Part shown: positions 57,671-64,000 of the stretch, piece after piece | How positions within the stretch are numbered: position 1 is the first letter of the stretch | How the letters are laid out: each line of letters starts with the position of its first letter | DNA from: Nelumbo lutea | Lineage: Eukaryota > Streptophyta > Magnoliopsida > Proteales > Nelumbonaceae | Length of the DNA: 64,000 nucleotides | NCBI GenBank assembly: GCA_022828595.1 | Contig: JAKGHH010000003.1 | Coordinates: forward strand, 13,516,934-13,580,933 | Direction: 5' to 3' | Made by a program: the position numbers and the translations under genes | The notes under the pieces: model-generated | What the model was told of the DNA's origin: nothing | Databases searched by the model: none | The model's input: only the letters and a program-made list of their open reading frames with translations

Positions 57671-59240
57671 AGAAACTTTCACTTTAGTACCTGAACTTCA
57701 AAACGTGTTACTATAGTGCCCGAACTTTCGAAAACTGTCAATGTAATACCGGCCATTAGTAGTCTGTCAATTAACTGATGCACGTGATGTCACATGTGAT
57801 TTATAACATTCTGAAATTCCAAAATTACCCATTTAAAGAAGACGCTGTTCATTGTCTTCTTCCTTCAACTTGAAACTAAACTAGAGTAACCCCAAGAATG
57901 ATCAAGTGCTCTTCCTAACCACCACCCTCTCCCCTTGGCCCCATTTTGGGAACTCTACTTCCACCAAACCAAACCTAGCAACAACCCAGCAAGCAGAAAC
58001 CAAAGGCCCTCTTTAATATCTACATCCACGTCGATCCCTCTTACACTTATCACCTGCCCTTTCGTGGTGTCTTTTCTTGTTAAGTCATCCATTCCGATTT
58101 CCGACGACCCTCACGAATGTGAACTAGAGATGGAGCCAAGGCGGGCATCCCATACATATGGAGTATCGGAAGTGAGAGCAGAACTCATAATTCTCTCAGG
58201 CATGACAGATTAAGATATGGTAATGGTGGAGCCTGGAATAGTTCAAAAACTATTCGCAACCATACTACATACGTTCCTGTTTGCACGGAAATTTCCGCTG
58301 GAATCACCGGAGACGATGATGAATCTAGCAAGTGGTGTCATATTCTAGGATTGAAGATGCCAGATAATTATAGTCTTCCCAGTCTATATGGTATAGATTT
58401 TCATCCCGGCAGCAGCGACGACAAAAGCCCATTGATACAGGAAGTTATTGTAATCGAACAACTCTGACGGGAACACCTTCATGCCGAAGAAGTGACGACT
58501 GATGAAAGCGGTTGGAAGGAAAACCAAAGGCAAAGGCAAACCCAAAGAGATAGTAAAATAGATTACCGACGACTGCATTGAACACGTTGGTGAGCATTAT
58601 GTTCACGGTGTTCTTGGCGTGAACTGAGCCGGCATAGAGCATGGCGAAGCCTAGTTGCATAGCGAAGACGAGGTAGGTCGAGAAGAGCTGGTAACTATTG
58701 TCGACGGCATGAGCTGCATCTGTGAAATTATTCTACACGTCACTAAACTGGTTGCAGATATAATCGGCGACGACGATGGCGTTAGCGGTGCCATTTAAGA
58801 GTGGGACGAGATCGGATGCCACATAGGTTAGAGACACCATGGTCAGACGTCTAAAGAGAGAGAAATGCAGAAGAAAATTGAAGTATTGAGTTCTGCGACT
58901 TCAGAGAAATTTTGGTCCCTCGGAACCATTTTTATATCTAGAGAGACTGAGTGAGATACGCTCCAAGCCAAACGAGAGGATCTGACTCGTGTTTTGACTT
59001 CATTTAGGTACGTAACATGATTGTCAGATGTCTTTAAGGGTAGTAAAAGTATTTATTTAAATGATGCACAGTTCATTGTCTTCTTCCATGTAAAGAAAAT
59101 TAAATGATGTCAAAAGGGCATTTGCATCATTTTATATACCACTTACCATTGATAGATTTCAAAAGTTTAATACTGCAGTAACACTTAAGATGCTAAATTG
59201 ATACTATCCCCAAAGTTGATAGGAGAAAGTTACGGAGACA
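57671..59240. mobile_element. Pack-MULE-like element carrying an AMT1 fragment
   Basis: The two ends are similar in inverted orientation: the left has GTGTTACTATAGTGCCCGAA then TTTCGAAAACTGTCAATG; the right read in reverse has GTGTTACTGCAGTATTAAAC then TTTTGAAATCTATCAATG. The flanks AACTTTTGA (57662-57670) and AACTTTTGG (59241-59249) are an 8/9 match, as expected of a 9-bp Mutator TSD. Between the arms lies a captured piece of an ammonium transporter gene. There is no transposase. The arms are diverged, so the exact edges are approximate. Confidence 0.6.
58384..58840 (-). pseudogene. AMT1: AMT1-type ammonium transporter, N-terminal fragment
   Basis: From the ATG at 58838-58840 the minus strand reads ADYICNQF, then a TAG at 58733-58735, then [40 protein letters not shown] and [21 protein letters not shown] frameshift near 58510 moves to [12 protein letters not shown] and FLYQWAFVVAAAGM. 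This covers about the first 150 residues of a family of about 500. AMT1 proteins are plasma-membrane ammonium channels. The sequence upstream keeps a TATAAAAA-like motif (58928-58937, minus strand) about 90 bp before the ATG, so promoter sequence was copied too. AMT1 genes are commonly intronless, so lack of introns is not evidence for retroposition. Confidence 0.9.
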
Positions 59241-59249
59241 AACTTTTGG

Positions 59250-60067
59250 GAGAATGAAAGTTCAGCCCAGGGTCAGAATATTTAGGCCCAAAGTACAGTT
59301 GGGGTGGGTGCCAAATCCATTGGTGTGTAGAGTAAGAGTTTTTGACATTTTAAATGTTTATAATTCTGCACTAACAATAAAACATCTGCATCGGATCTAT
59401 CTGTATTTCTCAAAAAAAAAATGTTCTAATATTTTTTTAATAATAAATTTTTATGACAAATGGAAAATAAGTTATTAAGGGCCTAAAGAATTGAGTCCGG
59501 ATCTCCTGCCCACGATTATTGCAATCACACATAAAAAACATCAGGGAAATATTCCAAATTCACAGGGATAGTATATTGTAAGTAGACATGGACAAAGTTC
59601 TCGTGCACAGGAAATCCGAACAGATAAGATTTATTTTGCATTAACTGTGGACACAAATCAAGCTATGTGCGAACAATTAAAGCTTGATTCGCCAAATTCC
59701 AAATCGAGTCAACTCAGTCAAGTAATATGAACCTCGACTCTTAAATAATAAATTTTAGGCACCTAACCGATCTTTATTACCTGAATTTTCAAATGTGCTA
59801 GTACCTGAATGTAATGAAATATTAGAAACCTAACCGAATACTTGAATTGTCAAATGTACCGGCCTAAACTTTGGGGACAGCCTTACTTTACAGCCTAAAC
59901 TTTTAAATGTTCAAAAATATGCATTTAAATTCAACTTCGTAGACTAATGTTAAATTGAAGAGTAAAACTACAAAAAATGCCGATGTTTTGAGTTTTTTTT
60001 TTTCACTACTCATTTAATTTGGACTTTGGACCAATCTAAAGGCATCAAAGTAACCATCTAAAAAAAT
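59250..60067. other. Unassigned AT-rich DNA with MITE-arm-like words
   Basis: Words such as GGCACCTAACCGATC, TACCTGAATTTTCAAATGTG and GGCCTAAACTTTGGGGACAG (59757-59880) recall MULE-MITE arms, but no paired ends or TSD were defined. Confidence 0.4.
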
Positions 60068-60531
60068 CAAGGTTTAAAATATCAATACGTATCGTATCGG
60101 GAGCTTTCCAATACGCCCCTACAAAGAATGTATCGAGCAATATCAGTAGTTTTTTTTTTCAAATCCGGTTTAAAAAGAGACTATATAGACGGGGATGAAC
60201 TTACTGTCCAAAGCAATGTTTTCAAACCATCGTTGACCCAGATGGTTAGACCATTTGGATCGAAAACCGTTCAGACAACTGGTTCTATTTTACCCAAAGT
60301 TCAAAATATCGATACGCCAGTAGGGGCGTATCAGGCATTTTGATACTTGTTTTTTTACTTTTTTTTTTATTTTTTTCAAATCTGGTTTAGGAAAGCCGTT
60401 TTAGGACCCCTCCATCCCCTGAACCGGTCAGACCCCCCGATACACCCACTGTAGGGGCATATCGAAAGGGTCCCAAAATGATACGTATTGACCGATACGA
60501 GCCGATATGTAATGATACTTTGAACCTTGGT
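60068..60531. mobile_element. MITE with AAGGTTTAAAATATCAATAC ends
   Basis: The left end AAGGTTTAAAATATCAATAC continues CGTATCGTATCGG. The right end in reverse, AAGGTTCAAAGTATCATTAC, continues ATATCGGCTCGTATCGG. The interior repeats ACCGGTC/CCGGTT and CCCGATAC words. It shares termini with 27014-27229. Confidence 0.7.
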
Positions 60532-60698
60532 TTTACCCCAAACCCATTCTTTGCCTCTTTGGTAAAAAACCGTTGATCTAGTCAATGAAGACCCAGATGA
60601 TTTGACTATTGAACCATTCGACCCGAAGAACAATTTGCAATTTATTAAGTTAGAGCAAGAATAAAAAGAGAAGAAGATCTCTCAGATCTGAGATCTAC

Positions 60699-60734
<36 letters not shown>

Positions 60735-60832
60735 ATCTACTTTCATCACCATTGTCGTCATCATCGCTGTAGCATGCAAGTGACCTCCTCCTTTCCTTCT
60801 TCTTCTTCTTCTTCTTCTTCTTCTTCTCTCTC
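60699..60832. repeat. (GA)n and (CTT)n microsatellites
   Basis: A GAGAGA tract at about 60699-60732, and a TTC/CTT tract followed by CTCTCTCT at about 60797-60835. Both are simple repeats. Confidence 0.9.
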
Positions 60833-60835
60833 TCT

Positions 60836-62549
60836 TCTAAACTCTCTCAGCCATCGACAACTTCTCACATCTCTCATTCTCAAACAGTCAAACCTTTTTT
60901 TTTCTCTTATATATATATATGCATTTTACCCTAATATTCCAATCTAATGGATAAGATAACATATCAGTAGTTACAATATTTAAACCGTTTGAACTATTTA
61001 ACCCAAACAGTTGAATCGTTGACCCAAAAACCGGTGGCTAGAACAGTTCTGTTTCCAAGCTGGTTTTTAAAACATTGGTCCGAAGTCCAAAAATAAAAGA
61101 TGAACAGTGAAAAAAGAGTTGGTCAAAATATAGGCATTTTGTAATTTTATCTTTTACTATAACATTAGTTTAACGGAATTAGATTTAAATACATATTTAT
61201 TAGAAGTTTAGAATTCAAATAAAAAAGTGTCATATTTATTAGAAGTTTAGAATTCAAATAATGCAATTTAATTATCCTAGTATTTTTAATTTTTGAGTCA
61301 TTTACCCATACAACTCCCATAATAGTTACTCCACCTGCCGTTAGAAACCGTTTATATATCAATCACGTGATCTCTGAAAATAAATTTTTATTTCAAAAAT
61401 GCCCCTAGCAAGTAGAAAGTCTCATCTTGTTACTAAAGCGAACAATTTACACAGGATGATGGAATATAAGATGCATGGAGCAACAACACGAAAACCAAGC
61501 AAAACGTCACATGCTAAAGAGTATCAAGACCTATGGTGTATCTAGTAGGTGTTTGGAACCGATGTCTGAAATGCTCACTGTTTGAAATCTATTACTGAAG
61601 AAATGCTCACTGTTTGGTTGGGCATTTTCCTGAAAAATGTTTTTTTTTTGGTTTTTCTAATATTGCTAGCAACAGTATGCTGATGTGGCACTGAAAATGC
61701 CTATGTGGCAGCAATGGTCCCAAACAAGAAAAAAAACTGTTTTATAAGAAAATGGCATGCCTATGCAACACCGTTTTCTCTGACAAAACATCACCAACAG
61801 GATCAATTTATTAAAAATTTGTATCGATCAACCTGAGACATTGCAAGTAGAAGTGGCAATAGTACCAAAAACAACCTAATTTTACTGCTGAGTTGCAATC
61901 AAATTTATTCCCACCTCGGGTGAGAAATTGCACTCAAAAAAAGTTGAAGATCTTCCAAAGAAACCTTCTATGAAATTGCAGTAACTTGAATTGAGAGAGA
62001 CGTGTGCAAAAAAGTTCTGTATGTGTAAAAACAACTTGCCTTACACCCTTTTATAGATTGTAGAGAGTCACTTGGAAACATTTCTTGTACAGTCACGAAT
62101 TTAAATTAGGTGATTGATCTTTATCAATTAATTGTTTTAACAATTGATGACTGTTAAACATTTTAAATTCTGTCTCTTGATCACATCTTATCAAATCTTG
62201 GCCAATGGTCATGATCGAGACTCCAACTCACATCCCTATGCATGTGCACACTGTACAGTAGCATGTGTGGGCATTCTCCAGCCAGTTTCAGCAGCGACAG
62301 GGAAAAGAGAATAGGATTACAAGAGAGGAGGGTGAATGATCATGCATCGGAGAAATGTCACACAATGTTGGGACATGCATTTCTCTTTGATTGGGTAAGC
62401 TGCAAATGAAGCAGTGCGAAGTAACCAGCAAATCTGGTCAAGCCCAAGGTGGTGAATGATCAAGAAAGTGCACACAATCAGCATGGATTCATTCATCCTA
62501 AGCTTTTGAGGAGGGCCATCAGGCCTTCTCTTTTCTTTTATATGTGATA
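60836..62549. other. Unassigned intergenic DNA
   Basis: No gene recognised. A short direct repeat, CATATTTATTAGAAGTTTAG plus AATTCAAATAA, occurs at about 61192 and 61230. A region at 61540-61800 contains TGTTTGG...CAAACA words similar to the tandem MITE copies at 56556-57410. Confidence 0.45.
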
Positions 62550-62620
62550 TATGGTTCATCATCATCCAAGACTTATTCCAACTATATGGGGTCAGTTACA
62601 TGAATCTTTTCTTGCCATTT
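62550..62620. mobile_element. RTE-LINE 3' tail scrap
   Basis: CATCATCATCCAAGACTTAT followed by TCCAACTATATGGGGTCAG is the same tail sequence seen at 9555-9620. No coding part is attached. Confidence 0.6.
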
Positions 62621-63047
62621 CTTGTATATGTGATATAAGTCCCTTATATACACTTTTTTTTTTTTTGCATATAATCAAATACAATATACTTACCCTCTCT
62701 CAAAAAAGAAAAGAGAAGAGAAGAGAAGATAAAAGAAAAATGAGAATCACAAGCTGCAAGGAGAGTGTTGAGATCAGGATCGGTACTATAGGGCAGATTG
62801 AAGGCTCCAAAGAGATATGGAAAGCCAAACAAATGCTAATTTTTGATTGGTAAGTATATGATTGCTATGAACAAAAGAACAAAATGACAAAAAATAGGTT
62901 CATTTCTTCTTTTCTTAAAGGCCCAAGAGATTAACTGCTTATTAACACATATATACACCAATAAAAAGATAAGCATCCATAATATCTAACAACAAAAAAA
63001 CAATGAAAAAACGTTTCATTGGCTATTTGCTTTTGCTTGAACAAAAC
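62621..63047. other. Spacer and probable 3' UTR of the MFS gene
   Basis: AT-rich, with an AAGAGA-type simple tract at 62708-62740. No other feature. Confidence 0.45.
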
Positions 63048-64000
63048 TTACTGATTTGCAGAATGTTGCAGTTGTCTATATGCTACCTGCTTGTATAATT
63101 TTCTTGTCCAGAAAAACAATCCCAAAGCAACAAGAAAACCCAAGAGACTAACTGATGCCATAATTAAAAAAGATAACATGAAGCAGTGAACACCACTGCA
63201 AGTCTTCCCACTGTCTGATGCTTCTTTGTCATAAATATAACCAACAACCCTCACAGAGAGAATATATGATCCAAGTGGACTTGCAATGGAAATGGTGTTG
63301 AATATGGTACCCATGTGCCGTACACCAAATACTTCAGAGCTAATAGTGGGCATTAATGACCATTGTGAACCATAACAAATGCCCACCAAAATTGATCCTG
63401 CATACAAAGCCCCAGGAAGACCAGATGCAATAACTATATGACCTATGCTCATGGTTGCCAGAGTGATGGCCATGAATGATGGCCTTGCCCAGCCTCTCGA
63501 GTGCAAGAAATAATCAGAAATGTACCCAGCTCCAAAACGACCAAGGAAGTTCCAGATGCTCCAAAGAGAGACCAAAGTACTTGTCTCCACACTAGAGTAA
63601 CCAAGAGATCCTCCTATTTGGCTGATGTTATTCACAGTGGCCAGTCCAGATCCCATACCACATGCCATGGCGAGGAATATCATCCAGAAGTTAACTGTAC
63701 TAATGGCTTGCAGAAGATTCAAGTCTTCTCCCCATGGCCTTATCCTCTTTTCATGAGTGCAGGATTCTTGATTGGTATCACTAGACATGTCATGATACTT
63801 CTCTGCTTCCAATGGATCTGATTCGTCCATTGCTCTGGTCCCCACAGGGTCCAGAGTCCATGATAACCTACCAACATCCCTCTGCTGAGCTCCAATTGCA
63901 ATACTAAGAGGGGAGGTTACCAACAAGAGGAGTACTACAAGCACAAGTATGTGCATCCACAATTTGAAAGTTACAATGTTTTCCAAGATTATTATGACCA
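63048..64000 (-). CDS. NFD4-like / nodulin-like MFS transporter, C-terminal part
   Basis: The stop is at 63048-63050 and the frame is open to the right edge, so the N-terminus lies outside the window. The visible ~316 codons begin with a hydrophobic segment (ILVLVVLLLLVTSPLSIAIG) and a hydrophilic loop. GEDLNLLQAISTVNFWMIFL and GMGSGLATVNNISQIGGSLG follow, the signature start of the C-terminal half of plant nodulin-like/NFD4-type major facilitators. FLGRFGAGYISDYFLHSRGW, GICYGSQWSLMPTISSEVFG and GTIFNTISIASPLGSYILSV match the same family. There are about six membrane segments. Full-length members have roughly 550-600 residues. Substrates are largely unknown. No intron is visible in this part, and the frame looks intact. 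Confidence 0.88.
   Translation of the reverse strand, partial: VIIILENIVTFKLWMHILVLVVLLLLVTSPLSIAIGAQQRDVGRLSWTLDPVGTRAMDESDPLEAEKYHDMSSDTNQESCTHEKRIRPWGEDLNLLQAISTVNFWMIFLAMACGMGSGLATVNNISQIGGSLGYSSVETSTLVSLWSIWNFLGRFGAGYISDYFLHSRGWARPSFMAITLATMSIGHIVIASGLPGALYAGSILVGICYGSQWSLMPTISSEVFGVRHMGTIFNTISIASPLGSYILSVRVVGYIYDKEASDSGKTCSGVHCFMLSFLIMASVSLLGFLVALGLFFWTRKLYKQVAYRQLQHSANQ

Noticed and set aside
58384..58840. Functional ammonium transporter
   Set aside because: It holds less than a third of the family length and has an in-frame stop and a frameshift.

Overview
This is nuclear DNA of a flowering plant. It has GT-AG introns, a tau-class glutathione transferase, an ELF5/WBP11 gene, a nodulin-like MFS transporter, plant Copia, Gypsy and LINE retroelements primed by initiator-Met tRNA, and many MITEs. 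The species cannot be fixed from the sequence. There are few host genes: ELF5 (minus strand, coding exons between 3905 and 26399), a sugar-phosphate/nucleotide-sugar type translocator (30702-31754, plus), a two-exon tau GST (45962-46932, plus) and the C-terminal half of an NFD4-like MFS protein running off the right edge (63048-64000, minus). Almost everything else is transposable-element sequence or old non-coding DNA.

1-3900: intergenic, with a PIF/Harbinger-type MITE and a decayed LINE 3' end. 3905-26399: ELF5, nine coding exons joining into 541 codons with consistent phase. Its second intron is about 17.0 kb, and target-site duplications (TSDs) let the nesting be read: an old LINE (10.13-22.64 kb) holds a younger LINE copy (10289-21885, 13-bp TSD). 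That copy holds a non-autonomous Copia (10473-13753, TSD GTGGC) and a solo Gypsy-type LTR (15011-20875). The solo LTR holds a longer Copia (15107-20629, TSD CGTGG). A short Gypsy-derived element (22720-24072) follows in the same intron. Intron 1 also holds a LINE RNase H fragment.

26.4-30.7 kb: MITEs and unassigned DNA. 30.7-46 kb: the intact translocator gene, a solo LTR of a large non-coding LTR family (33197-34335), a defective Gypsy (35193-40216), and a remnant of a second translocator copy directly against that Gypsy. Duplicated pieces of the GST upstream region and several MITEs follow. 46-56 kb: GST, then a decayed chromodomain Gypsy whose left LTR is split by a 3.6-kb non-coding LTR element (47808-51422) with variable minisatellites in its LTRs. 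56-63 kb: tandem MITE copies, a Pack-MULE-like element carrying an AMT1 ammonium-transporter fragment (57671-59240), other MITEs and microsatellites. 63-64 kb: the NFD4-like gene.

The host genes do not form a pathway together. The main stories are the TE-filled ELF5 intron, a premature-stop pattern in the elements that fits C-to-T decay at CG/CHG sites, a duplicated and broken translocator/GST region, and gene-fragment capture by a Mutator-like element.
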